The position numbers and the translations under genes are program-made. Source: an uncultured Sutterella sp. (GTDB lineage: Bacteria; Pseudomonadota; Gammaproteobacteria; Burkholderiales; Burkholderiaceae_F). From it: DNA of 15,016 bases. Location of the stretch: contig USAL01000040.1 in NCBI GenBank assembly GCA_900552545.1, positions 1 to 15,016 of the forward strand. The letters are read 5' to 3'. Numbering within the stretch: position 1 is the first letter of the stretch; each line of letters begins with the position of its first letter. The notes under the pieces were generated by a model. It was not told where the DNA came from, searched no databases, and was given only the letters and a program-made list of their open reading frames with translations. Below, one piece after another: positions 1 to 8,865 of this stretch.

Positions 1-2
1 CG

Positions 3-1801
<1,799 letters not shown>

Positions 1802-1805
<4 letters not shown>

Positions 1806-2818
1806 ACGACATGATGACAAAACACACGCCCACCATTGCCGTGACGGGCGCGACGGGCTTTCTCGGCTCGCATCTTTGTGCGGAAATCCTGCGTCGGGGG
1901 TGCGGTCTGATTGCCGTCAGCCGTAGGGCGGGCGTACTTGAATTCGAGGGCAGCCACCCCGTGATCGGCGCCGGCGACAATTTCACAGAACTCGGAGCCG
2001 GCATGCTCGAGGGGGCCGATGCGGTGATTCACTGCGCGGCCCGCGTGCATCAGCAGCATGAGGAAAAGCTGGGTGAGCAGGCGCTTCACGACGCCTATCT
2101 CGCGGCCAATGTCGATGCGACGCTGCAGGTTGCTCGGGCGGCGAGTGCCGCAGGCGTGCGGCGGTTTGTTTTCGTCAGTTCCGTGCACGTGCACGCCCGA
2201 GCGACGGCGCCCGACGAAACCCTGTCGGCGGCGTCTCCCTGCCGGCCGCAGTCGCACTATGCGCGATCCAAGTTCAGAGCCGAGCAGGCCTTGAGCGAGT
2301 TTTGCCGTACGACGCACCTGGAGCTCGTCATCGTGCGGCCGCCCTTGGTGTATGGCGCAGGCGTCAAGGCGAAGTTCGCGCAGCTTGCGCGCTGGGTGGC
2401 AAGCGGCAGGCCGCTTCCTTTCGGAAGCCTGCGGCGCAATCGGCGTTCCTTCGTGAGCGTCGGCAACCTCGTCGATTTTCTTCTTCTTGCCGCGGTGCAT
2501 GAACGCGCCGCCGGTCGGGCCTGGCTTGTTGCCGACGGCGCGCCGATTTCAACGGCCGAGCTCATCGAAAACCTGGCAAAGGCAAGCGGCATGCAGCCTC
2601 GCAACTGGCCCGTGCCGCCCGTTCTTCTGCGGCTTGCGCTTTCGCTCATCGGGCGCTCGGGCATACTCTCGGTGCTTGACGGGTCGCTTGCGCTTGATAT
2701 CTCGGAAAACCGCGACATCCTCGGTTGGAAGCCCGTTGAAACGATGCAGCAGGCGCTCCCCCAGGTCTTTGCTGGCGACGAAAAAGGCGCCGCAGGACAG
2801 GCCCATCCGAACAAATGA
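1802..2818 (+). CDS. NAD-dependent nucleotide-sugar epimerase/reductase (extended SDR; WbpV-like)
   Basis: This is a 338-residue extended short-chain dehydrogenase. The nucleotide-binding motif GATGFLG is at 16-22. The catalytic set is Ser127 (in FVSSVHVHA), Tyr153 and Lys157 (HYARSK). The segment RPPLVYGAGVKAKF near 180 is typical of bacterial 4-reductases and 4-epimerases acting on UDP-HexNAc or its 4-keto-6-deoxy derivative. Its start overlaps the stop of the WbpM-like gene by 4 bases, so the two are almost certainly co-translated. In Pseudomonas O6-type clusters a WbpM/WbpV pair makes UDP-QuiNAc, and that is the most economical reading here, but UDP-GlcNAc 4-epimerase activity cannot be excluded from sequence. 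It ends one base into a TGAGG that may serve as a ribosome-binding site for creA. It is cytoplasmic with no signal peptide. Confidence 0.88.
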
Positions 2819-2838
2819 GGCCAAGGACCAACCCCAAC

Positions 2839-3417
2839 ATGAAGCAAAAGGTGAATTCGTTGAAAAAATTCTCAATTCTTTGCGGCGTCTGTGCCGCCGC
2901 GGCCGTGGGGCTAGCGGGCTGCAGCGGTGAAGACGTGGCCGACGTGTCGCTTGGTCTCTTCACCTTCAAGGACATCAAGCTCAACGCCTTTGTTGATCCG
3001 CTCGTGCCGGGCGTCACCTGCCACGTTGCAAGCATCGAGTCGCCCCTGTCGTTGACGGATCCGTCCGAGAGCGCGGTGAGCTGCCGCCAGACCGGCGAGA
3101 TCACCCCGGAGATGATCGCGCGCATCGATAAGAGCAAGGACGGTGAGGTGGTCTTTGCGAAGTCAAAGAGCATCTTCCTGAAGACGCTCAAGATCCGCCG
3201 TATCTTTGACGCCCAGAATCAGACGCTTATGTATCTTTCGTACTCAACGCGCGAGATTTCAGGGAGCTTTCAGCACAGTCTCTCGACGGTGCCGCTCTGG
3301 GGCACGGCTGCCTACCGTAAGCCCGCGTCGCAGGCAGGCGACTTCGTCCCGAGTGAGCGCACGCCGCTTCCTGCGCCCGAGGCCCGAGGCGAGTCTCCGG
3401 CCTACGCCCAGTTCTAG
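2839..3417 (+). CDS. creA: CreA-family protein, predicted outer-membrane lipoprotein
   Basis: This 192-residue protein has a charged N-terminus (MKQKVNSLKK), a hydrophobic segment and the lipobox LAGC with Cys28, so it should be lipidated. Ser at +2 argues for outer-membrane sorting. The mature part matches the CreA family: FTFKDIKLNAFVDPLVPGV, then Cys61, SCRQTGEI with Cys82, EVVFAKSKSIFLKTLKIRRIFD and LMYLSYSTREISGS. Cys61 and Cys82 could form a disulfide. About 35 extra Pro/Ala-rich residues follow the domain. CreA proteins are widespread but their function is not known. I chose the ATG at 2839 because it begins a normal signal sequence and has AAGGA at 2823-2827. An in-frame ATG at 2815 overlaps the upstream stop and would add eight residues. 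Its place between a sugar epimerase and a polysaccharide exporter is unusual but could be chance. Confidence 0.88.
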   Translation: MKQKVNSLKKFSILCGVCAAAAVGLAGCSGEDVADVSLGLFTFKDIKLNAFVDPLVPGVTCHVASIESPLSLTDPSESAVSCRQTGEITPEMIARIDKSKDGEVVFAKSKSIFLKTLKIRRIFDAQNQTLMYLSYSTREISGSFQHSLSTVPLWGTAAYRKPASQAGDFVPSERTPLPAPEARGESPAYAQF

Positions 3418-3481
3418 CGGGCGAGCCTTCGGCAATTCAGGCAAGATCTCTAACCATTGACTTCAACGCAGTACTTTTCTC

Positions 3482-4312
3482 ATGGGTTTCATTCATTATC
3501 AGCGGCCTTCGAGCGCTCTGGGCAACATTGCCTGCGCTCTTGAAGACATCGCCGCAACGTTTCGGCAGCTGCGCCTTGTCACGGTCTTCGGCTGGCAGGA
3601 CATCCGCCAGCGCTACCGCCGCTCGGTGCTCGGCCCTTTTTGGATCACGGTGAGCATGGCGGTCATGATCGCCGCGCTCGGCATCGTCTTCGGCGCCGTG
3701 CTGAAGTCGCCGATGGAGAGCTATCTGCCCTTCCTCACGATCGGCCTCATTATGTGGACCTTCATGAGCACGGTGGTGACCGAAGGCTGCACGGCCTTTA
3801 CGTCGGTCGAAGGCATGATCCGGCAGATGCCCATTCCGTTTTTCGTCTACGTGCTCAGGATGTACTGGCGCAACACGATCATCTTTGGGCACAACCTCAT
3901 CATCTATCCCTTCGTGTGCCTGATCCTGGGCAAGGGGATCGGCTGGACCGCCCTCTGGGCGATTCCGGGGTTCGTGCTGGTCTCGCTCAATCTGCTGTGG
4001 ATTGCCGTGTGCTGCGCGGTCTTCTGCACGCGCTTTCGCGACGTGACGCAGATCATTGCCTCGCTCGTGCAGGTGGCTTTCTATATCTCGCCCATCATCT
4101 GGATGCCCTCGGCGCTGCCGGCTCGGGCGGCCAACATGATTCTTGAGCCCAATCCGATCTATCACCTGCTCGCCGTGATCCGCGATCCGATCTTGGGCGT
4201 GACGCCCACGCTGCTCAACTGGTCGGTGACGATCGGCATGGCCTGCGCGGGATGGCTCTTTGCGCTGTGGCTTCTGGGCCGTGTGCGGCACCGCATCGCC
4301 TACTGGCTCTGA
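3482..4312 (+). CDS. wzm: Polysaccharide (O-antigen) ABC exporter permease, Wzm/KpsM family
   Basis: This 276-residue ABC-2 type permease has the family features. An amphipathic N-terminal stretch with RQRYRRSVLGPFW (42-54) leads into the first helix. About six membrane spans fall near 51-73, 82-104, 131-150, 156-182, 190-208 and 247-266. The conserved RFRDVTQ...SPIIWMP segment at 184-209 is present. Together with the ATPase that follows, it should move undecaprenyl-linked polysaccharide from the cytoplasmic to the periplasmic face of the inner membrane. A 64-base gap separates it from creA, in which I see no convincing promoter, so it is probably in the same transcript. No clear Shine-Dalgarno sequence precedes the ATG. 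The short C-terminus (RHRIAYWL) is normal for this family. Confidence 0.94.
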   Translation: MGFIHYQRPSSALGNIACALEDIAATFRQLRLVTVFGWQDIRQRYRRSVLGPFWITVSMAVMIAALGIVFGAVLKSPMESYLPFLTIGLIMWTFMSTVVTEGCTAFTSVEGMIRQMPIPFFVYVLRMYWRNTIIFGHNLIIYPFVCLILGKGIGWTALWAIPGFVLVSLNLLWIAVCCAVFCTRFRDVTQIIASLVQVAFYISPIIWMPSALPARAANMILEPNPIYHLLAVIRDPILGVTPTLLNWSVTIGMACAGWLFALWLLGRVRHRIAYWL

Positions 4313-4330
4313 GCGAAGGGGGACACACCA

Positions 4331-5074
4331 ATGGCATTCATTGATTTCCAGCACGTGGGCGTGGATTTTCCAATCTTCGCCTCGCAGAACCGCTCGTTCA
4401 AGAAGTCGCTGATGAACATCGCCACCGGCGGGCGCATTGCCTCGGACGCAACGAGCGCCCCCGTGGTGCGCGCGCTCGACGACATCAACCTGCGCATCGA
4501 CGACGGCGAGCGCGTGGGGCTTTTGGGTTGCAACGGCTCGGGCAAGAGCACGCTGCTGCGTGTTTTGGGCGGGGTGTATTCGCCCACCGCGGGCCGCGCC
4601 GAAGTCTCGGGCAGCATCGGATCGCTGCTTGACATCAACCTCGGCACCGACGGCGAGTCGACCGGCATCGAAAACATCTATCTGCGCGGGACGCTGCTTG
4701 GCATGACCAAAAGCGAGATCGACCGCGAGCTTCCGAAGATCGTCGAATATTCGGAATTGGGCAACTTCATCAACCTTCCGATGAAGACCTACTCAAGCGG
4801 CATGCAGATGCGCGTGGCCTTCACCGTTTCGACGCAGTCGGCCCCCGAGGTGCTGCTCATGGACGAGTGGCTTGCCGTGGGCGATCAGAACTTTCAGCGA
4901 AAAGCCGAGGAGCGCCTCTCCAAGCTCGTCGAGCAGACTAAGATTCTCGTCATTGCGAGCCACTCGCAGGAGCTCATCCGGCGCGTCTGCAACCGCGCCG
5001 TGTGGCTCGATCACGGCCGCCTGATGATGGACAGTGATCCTGATACGGTCTGCAAGGCCTATTTCGGCCGATGA
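4331..5074 (+). CDS. wzt: Polysaccharide (O-antigen) ABC exporter ATP-binding protein, Wzt/KpsT family
   Basis: This 247-residue ATPase has Walker A GCNGSGKST at 66-74, ABC signature YSSGMQ at 154-159, Walker B EVLLMDE at 173-179 with Glu179 as general base, and switch His211. The ~45 residues before Walker A, including the SFKKSLMN segment, are typical of Wzt/KpsT/TagH proteins. The protein stops right after the ATPase domain. It therefore lacks the C-terminal carbohydrate-binding domain found in long Wzt proteins that recognise a capped O-antigen. In short forms, export is coupled to synthesis or depends on the lipid carrier rather than on a terminal cap. A strong ribosome-binding site (AAGGGGGA, 4316-4323) lies 7 bases before the ATG, and the gene is 18 bases from wzm, forming a tight pair. 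Confidence 0.95.
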   Translation: MAFIDFQHVGVDFPIFASQNRSFKKSLMNIATGGRIASDATSAPVVRALDDINLRIDDGERVGLLGCNGSGKSTLLRVLGGVYSPTAGRAEVSGSIGSLLDINLGTDGESTGIENIYLRGTLLGMTKSEIDRELPKIVEYSELGNFINLPMKTYSSGMQMRVAFTVSTQSAPEVLLMDEWLAVGDQNFQRKAEERLSKLVEQTKILVIASHSQELIRRVCNRAVWLDHGRLMMDSDPDTVCKAYFGR

Positions 5075-5120
5075 AGCCCCTTGCGGAGCAGTTTTTTCAA
5101 CCTTTGGTACGGATAAGCGG

Positions 5121-5144
5121 CCGCGCCTGAAGCATGAGGCGCGG
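5121..5144 (+). other. Perfect 8 bp hairpin in the wzt-greB spacer
   Basis: CCGCGCCT (5121-5128) pairs exactly with AGGCGCGG (5137-5144) around an 8-base loop. No T-run follows, so it does not look like an intrinsic terminator. It ends 18 bases before the chosen greB start and would sit in the greB 5' untranslated region, where it could affect translation or mRNA stability. The role is unknown. Confidence 0.4.
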
Positions 5145-5162
5145 TGCGCGCTGTTTGAAGCG

Positions 5163-5708
5163 ATGTCAGCACAAAACATGAGCGACGAAGACGACGACGA
5201 GGAGGTCAAGCTTCCCGGCCTGCCGCCCAACACAAAGAACTACATGACGCCCGCCTGCTACCGCAGGCTCCTTGACGAGCGCGAAAAGCTCGTCAACGTC
5301 GAGCGCCCGAGCGTGGTCAATGTCGTGAGCTGGGCCGCGAGCAACGGCGACCGTTCCGAAAACGGCGACTACCAGTACGGCAAGCGCCGTCTGCGCGAGA
5401 TCGACCGCCGCATCCGCTTTCTCAACAAGCGCATCGAGTCGGCAGAAGTGGTCGACCCCGAAAAGCGCCCGCCCACCGATCAGGTCTTCTTTGGCGCGAC
5501 GGTGACCTATGAAAACCTCACGACCGGCACGGAGCACACCATCCGCATCGTCGGCATTGACGAGGCCGATCCGGATCACGGCGACGTGAGCTGGGTGAGC
5601 CCCATCGCCCGCGTCTTCCTAAAGCAGCGCGAGGGCGATCAGGTGAAGTTGCCGACGCCTGCGACGATCGATCATCCGGCGTGTGTGGATATTTTGTATT
5701 TCTTCTAG
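5163..5708 (+). CDS. greB: Transcription elongation factor GreB
   Basis: GreB binds the RNA polymerase secondary channel and stimulates cleavage of backtracked RNA. The 181-residue protein has the N-terminal coiled coil (about 28-98), whose tip NGDRSENGDYQY carries the acidic pair Asp63/Glu66 that positions the catalytic metal. KRRLREIDRRIRFL then matches GreB rather than GreA. The C-terminal FKBP-like domain runs from about 108 (VFFGATVTYEN) to the end, with SPIARVFLKQREGD. Ahead of the coiled coil is a 25-residue extension with an acidic run (DEDDDEEV), absent from the E. coli protein (158 residues). The frame is open upstream to an ATG at 5034 inside wzt, but that part has no GreB similarity. 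I start at 5163, where a weak GAAG lies nearby; ATG at 5178 is an alternative. The gene converges on spoT. Confidence 0.94.
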   Translation: MSAQNMSDEDDDEEVKLPGLPPNTKNYMTPACYRRLLDEREKLVNVERPSVVNVVSWAASNGDRSENGDYQYGKRRLREIDRRIRFLNKRIESAEVVDPEKRPPTDQVFFGATVTYENLTTGTEHTIRIVGIDEADPDHGDVSWVSPIARVFLKQREGDQVKLPTPATIDHPACVDILYFF

Positions 5709-5727
5709 GAGATCTACACCAACGACC

Positions 5728-5754
5728 CGCCGATGCGCTAGACATTCGTCGGCG
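5728..5754. other. Imperfect hairpin after greB
   Basis: CGCCGATG (5728-5735) can pair with CGTCGGCG (5747-5754), including one T-G pair, around an 11-base loop. It starts 20 bases after the greB stop. Neither side has a T-run in the right place, so I cannot call it an intrinsic terminator, though it may protect the mRNA end. Confidence 0.3.
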
Positions 5755-5794
5755 CCTCAATCAGCAAAAAAATCCAAGCAAAACGCGCCTGTAC

Positions 5795-5839
5795 GCACAA
5801 ACAACAAGGCCGCCTTCGGAGTCTTCCGTCGGCGGCCTT
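5795..5839 (-). terminator. Intrinsic terminator of spoT
   Basis: On the minus strand a perfect 9 bp stem (AAGGCCGCC / GGCGGCCTT, at 5806-5814 and 5831-5839) is followed by a T-rich tail (TTGTTGTTTGTG, through about 5795). It lies 28 bases beyond the spoT stop. The plus-strand side has no T-run, so it should stop only leftward transcription. Confidence 0.8.
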
Positions 5840-5866
5840 GCTGCATGGGTGCTGTTGATCGGCGCT

Positions 5867-8224
5867 TTAGTCTTCGGCGGGCAGCACCTGAATCTTGTCG
5901 CCGTCAAGGCGTCGCGCAACGCTTGTCACCGTCTGCAGGTGCAGAAGGTTGCGCATGACGTGCAGCAGATGCAGGCGGCTGCGGACCTGGATCGTCAGGT
6001 GCAGCGTATCCGAAGCGGTCTTGTCGTCTTCAAGGTTGACGCCCGTGATGGCCGAGCCCGTCTTGGCAGGCTCGGCGGCGATGGCGGCGATGGCGGCACG
6101 CTCGTCGGTGACCTTGATTTCAAGCGGCACCGAGAAGTGCGCTTCGCTTCCGATGTCGTCCTTCCAGCCCACGGGCATCCAGCGCTGCGGGTCGCTCTGA
6201 CGGCCGCGCTTGACGTGCTCGCAGTCGGCGCGGTGCACGGAAAGTCCGTGGCCCTTGCGCATGAAGCCCCAGATCGCGTCGCCCGGGACTGGATGGCAGC
6301 TGCTTGCAAGCTGCACGGCCATGCCTTCGGTGCCGCGGATGGTGACGGCCGGCTCGTTGCCGTGGTGGCCTGCTTTGTCCTTGTGCAGAAGGTTGAGGAT
6401 GCGGCCGACGACGCCCGCCGCAAAAAGCTTGGCCTGACCGATGTCGGCGTAGAGCCTGGCGCGGTTTTCGGTCTCGGTATCAACAAGGAGTTCGTGCCAG
6501 ACGTGTTCGGGGATGGCTTCGATGTCGAGCTTGGCGTCAAAAGCTGCTTTGGCAAGCACGCGCTTGCCGAGCTCAACCGATTCTTCAGGCGAGAGCGAGC
6601 GCAGGTACTGGCGCACTTCGGCGCGGGCCTTGCCGCTGCGGGCGAAGTTGAGCCACTCGGGATCGGGTTCGGCGTCGGGGGCCGTGATGATCTCGACCAT
6701 GTCGCCGTTTTTGAGCTGCGTTGACAGCGGTTGCGCCTCGCCGTTGATTCGGCAGCGCACGGTCTTGTTGCCGACGTCGGTGTGAATCTGGTAGGCGAAG
6801 TCCACCGGGCATGATCCCTGCGGCAGGCTGATGATCTTGCTGCGGGGCGTAAAGACGTAGACCCGATCCGGAAAGAGGTCGATCTTGATGTTTTCGAGAA
6901 ATTCGCTGCTGTCCGAGCTCGTGCGCTGAATTTCCATCAGGTTCTGCAGCCAGGCGGCGACCATGTTTTGCAGCTCGCTCGTATCAAGGCCGTCGTTGTA
7001 GAGCCAGTGCGAGAGGATGCCCATTTCGTCGATGCGGTGCATTTCCTCGGTGCGGATCTGGTACTCGACCGGCGTGCCGAAGGGGCCGATCACGGTCGTG
7101 TGCAGGCTCTGGTAGCCGTTGGCCTTGGGGATGGCGATGAAGTCCTTGAAGCGCGCATGTACGGGCTTGTAGAGCTGGTGCAGGGCGCCGAGCGTGAGGT
7201 AGCACTCCTCGCGCGTGCGCACGATCACGCGAAAGCCGTAGATGTCGAGAACGTCGGAGAAGGAGGCATGCGTGTCGCGCATGCGGTTGTAGATGCCGTA
7301 GATTGTCTTGTCGCGGCCCTGAACCTGGGCGACGATGCCGTGGCGCGGCAGCGCCGCGCGCGTCTCGCGCAGAATGCGCTCAAGAACCGCCCGGCGGTTG
7401 CCGCGGGCTAGAAGCACGTTTTCGCGCAGCACTTCATAGCGGCGCGGGTAATGGTTCATGAAGGAGAGTTCCTGCAGCTCGCGAAAGACCTGGTTAAGCC
7501 CCAGGCGGTGCGCGATGGGAACGTAGATTTCGAGCGTTTCCTTGGCGATGCGCCGGCGCTTGTCGGGGCGCATGACGCCCAGCGTTCTGAGATTGTGCAG
7601 GCGGTCGGCGAGCTTGACGAGAATGACGCGCACGTCGCGGCACATCGCAAGCAGCATCTTGCGAAAACTTTCGGCCTGCGCGACCTCGCTTGAGGAAAAG
7701 CGCAGCTTGTCGAGCTTGCTCACGCCGTCGACGAGCTCGGTCACCTCGGCTCCGAACCGCTCGGCCATTTCGATCTTGGCGACCTGCGTATCCTCGAGCA
7801 CGTCGTGCATGAGGCCCGCGCAGACCGTGGTGGCGTCGAGATGCCACTGCGCGAGGATGTTGGCGACGGCAAGCGGGTGCGTGATGTAGGGCTCGCCCGA
7901 TTTGCGGTACTGCCCGAGGTGCGCCTCGTCGGCGTACTGGAAGGCCATGCGGATGCGGTCGACGTCGGCCTTTGAGAGGTACTGGCTGCAGCGGTCGAGC
8001 AGTTCGCATGAGGTGACGATGGAGCTTGTTTCGGTTATCGGGGAAAAGAGCGGAAGGTCGGCCTCCTGATCCACCTTGGAGTCAGCGCGCGCATCGAGAT
8101 AGGCCGCGTCGTAGTCCTCTTCATTGGAATGCGCATTGGGCGGCGGCAGGATGCGGGCAGCCTGCGGCACCGCTGGAAACGGCTTGAACGTCTGACTGGT
8201 GGCTTGAGGGGCATTGAACAGCAT
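5867..8224 (-). CDS. spoT: Bifunctional (p)ppGpp synthetase/hydrolase (RelA/SpoT homologue)
   Basis: This long RSH enzyme makes and breaks (p)ppGpp, the stringent-response alarmone. In 785 residues the order is: an unusual ~70-residue N-terminal extension, then the HD hydrolase with HDVLED at 140-145 (intact). The synthetase has Asp327 (LDIYGFR) and Glu387 (EYQIRT), and RFKD at 358-361, the RXKD motif of bifunctional enzymes rather than the EXDD of RelA. TGS is at ~450-512, the zinc-finger/RIS region at ~640-672 and ACT at ~698-775. Both activities therefore look possible. Oddities: SSCHPVPGD has Ser642 where CC is usual, and DEMGILSHWLYN departs from the common AEMGVAAHWAYK. I start at the ATG at 8224 because GGAAGAG lies directly upstream (8228-8234). 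A TTG at 8245 falls within the terminator T-run and is unlikely. Confidence 0.97.
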   Translation of the reverse strand: MLFNAPQATSQTFKPFPAVPQAARILPPPNAHSNEEDYDAAYLDARADSKVDQEADLPLFSPITETSSIVTSCELLDRCSQYLSKADVDRIRMAFQYADEAHLGQYRKSGEPYITHPLAVANILAQWHLDATTVCAGLMHDVLEDTQVAKIEMAERFGAEVTELVDGVSKLDKLRFSSSEVAQAESFRKMLLAMCRDVRVILVKLADRLHNLRTLGVMRPDKRRRIAKETLEIYVPIAHRLGLNQVFRELQELSFMNHYPRRYEVLRENVLLARGNRRAVLERILRETRAALPRHGIVAQVQGRDKTIYGIYNRMRDTHASFSDVLDIYGFRVIVRTREECYLTLGALHQLYKPVHARFKDFIAIPKANGYQSLHTTVIGPFGTPVEYQIRTEEMHRIDEMGILSHWLYNDGLDTSELQNMVAAWLQNLMEIQRTSSDSSEFLENIKIDLFPDRVYVFTPRSKIISLPQGSCPVDFAYQIHTDVGNKTVRCRINGEAQPLSTQLKNGDMVEIITAPDAEPDPEWLNFARSGKARAEVRQYLRSLSPEESVELGKRVLAKAAFDAKLDIEAIPEHVWHELLVDTETENRARLYADIGQAKLFAAGVVGRILNLLHKDKAGHHGNEPAVTIRGTEGMAVQLASSCHPVPGDAIWGFMRKGHGLSVHRADCEHVKRGRQSDPQRWMPVGWKDDIGSEAHFSVPLEIKVTDERAAIAAIAAEPAKTGSAITGVNLEDDKTASDTLHLTIQVRSRLHLLHVMRNLLHLQTVTSVARRLDGDKIQVLPAED

Positions 8225-8238
8225 GAACTCTTCCCGAT

Positions 8239-8288
8239 AAAACAAAACGCCGTCCGGAGCTTGTTGTTCTTGTCTTCCGGCGGCGTTT
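8239..8288 (-). terminator. Intrinsic terminator between rpoZ and spoT
   Basis: On the minus strand AAACGCCG-CCGGA (8288-8276) pairs with TCCGG-A-CGGCGTTT (8258-8245), a 13 bp stem with one bulged base and a 17-base loop, followed at once by TTTTGTTTT (8247-8239). This is a textbook terminator shape. It ends five bases before the spoT ribosome-binding site, so rpoZ transcripts should mostly stop here. A weak promoter-like pair on the minus strand (GTCCAA at 8314-8319 and CTTATG at 8291-8296, i.e. TTGGAC-17-CATAAG) lies just upstream and could feed spoT. Confidence 0.78.
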
Positions 8289-8362
8289 CTCTTATGTGTA
8301 GCTGGCGGCCTGCGTCCAAGGGCCTTGACGGGGCTCGGGCGCGGGCATCAAGCGGGCGTGCG

Positions 8363-8563
8363 TTAAGACACGCGCTCGAGCATTTCCCGGCCGGTAAGCC
8401 CCTGAGCGATTTCACGCAGGGCGATCACGGTGGGCTTGTCCTTGGCGTCGATCTTCGGGGCGTGGCCCTGGGTGATCAGACGCGCGCGGTAGGCCGCGCA
8501 GAGAACCATTTCGAAGCGGTTCGGAATCTTCTTCAGACAATCTTCAACGGTAATACGTGCCAT
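8363..8563 (-). CDS. rpoZ: RNA polymerase omega subunit
   Basis: This 66-residue protein begins MARITVEDCLKKIPNRFEMVLCAAYRARLI and continues with KPTVIALREIAQGLTG, the full omega pattern. Omega binds the beta' subunit, helps RNA polymerase assembly and in proteobacteria contributes to one ppGpp binding site on the enzyme. Its placement between gmk and spoT is the common proteobacterial order and links nucleotide supply, polymerase and alarmone. It is shorter than the 91-residue E. coli protein, lacking much of the variable C-terminal tail, as I would expect in many betaproteobacteria. No strong Shine-Dalgarno sequence precedes the ATG (only AGAAAA). It is separated from gmk by 302 bases that hold a candidate promoter. 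Confidence 0.97.
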   Translation of the reverse strand: MARITVEDCLKKIPNRFEMVLCAAYRARLITQGHAPKIDAKDKPTVIALREIAQGLTGREMLERVS

Positions 8564-8742
8564 TTTTCTAAGAACGGTCGATGAATAGATGAAAAACCCT
8601 CACGCCCCGCAGGCCTTCCCTCAACGGAAATCCTGCGGCAAAAGGGCAGTGAAGCTCAAGGTGAAAGACGTTAGACGTGAGCCGCGTACGCCCGAAAGCC
8701 TTCGCACAGCCTCGGTGCGGCGCGCGTACTGCATTAGCCCTG

Positions 8743-8772
8743 ATTGTAGCCGACTCGCCGGCAGGCTGCGAA
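8743..8772 (-). promoter_or_regulatory. Candidate sigma70 promoter for rpoZ
   Basis: Read on the minus strand, TTCGCA (-35, 8772-8767; 4 of 6 consensus) and TACAAT (-10, 8748-8743; 5 of 6) are separated by 18 bp. The start site would be near 8736, giving a leader of about 170 bases before rpoZ. The repeats at 8773-8796 abut the -35 box. Confidence 0.45.
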
Positions 8773-8796
8773 AAGTGCACGGAGAAGTGCACGGTG
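8773..8796. repeat. Two tandem 12 bp repeats containing GTGCAC, next to the rpoZ promoter
   Basis: AAGTGCACGGAG (8773-8784) is followed directly by AAGTGCACGGTG (8785-8796), 11 of 12 identical, each containing the palindrome GTGCAC. The block lies immediately upstream of the -35 box in minus-strand orientation, a usual place for an activator. Function is inferred from position only. Confidence 0.55.
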
Positions 8797-8865
8797 AAAG
8801 ACACGCAGGCGAGTAGGCAACAAAAGAGGGCAAATAGGGGGCGCAGCGAAAGTCCTTCGGGGCGG

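Larger units (their letters stand above)
8564..8865. other. 302 bp gmk-rpoZ spacer, no supported gene
   Basis: This spacer holds the candidate rpoZ promoter (8743-8772) and a set of related short repeats (8651-8669 and 8773-8802). A minus-strand frame spans it but overlaps the end of gmk and has no recognisable domain, so I do not call a gene. No tRNA or terminator with a clear T-run is seen. Confidence 0.6.

Noticed and set aside
3457..3480. TTGACT-like -35 box before wzm
   Set aside because: No acceptable -10 lies 16-18 bp downstream, and the genes around it look like one transcript.
5080..5099. Possible terminator after wzt (short stem before T6)
   Set aside because: The stem is only about 4 bp with a wobble pair, too weak to call, though the T6 run is real.
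5034..5162. Upstream in-frame extension of greB from an ATG inside wzt
   Set aside because: It would overlap wzt and add 43 residues with no GreB similarity; starting at 5163 fits better.
5681..6724. 347-codon plus-strand frame over the end of spoT
   Set aside because: It runs antisense to the TGS-to-ACT part of SpoT, starts inside greB, and shows no domain.
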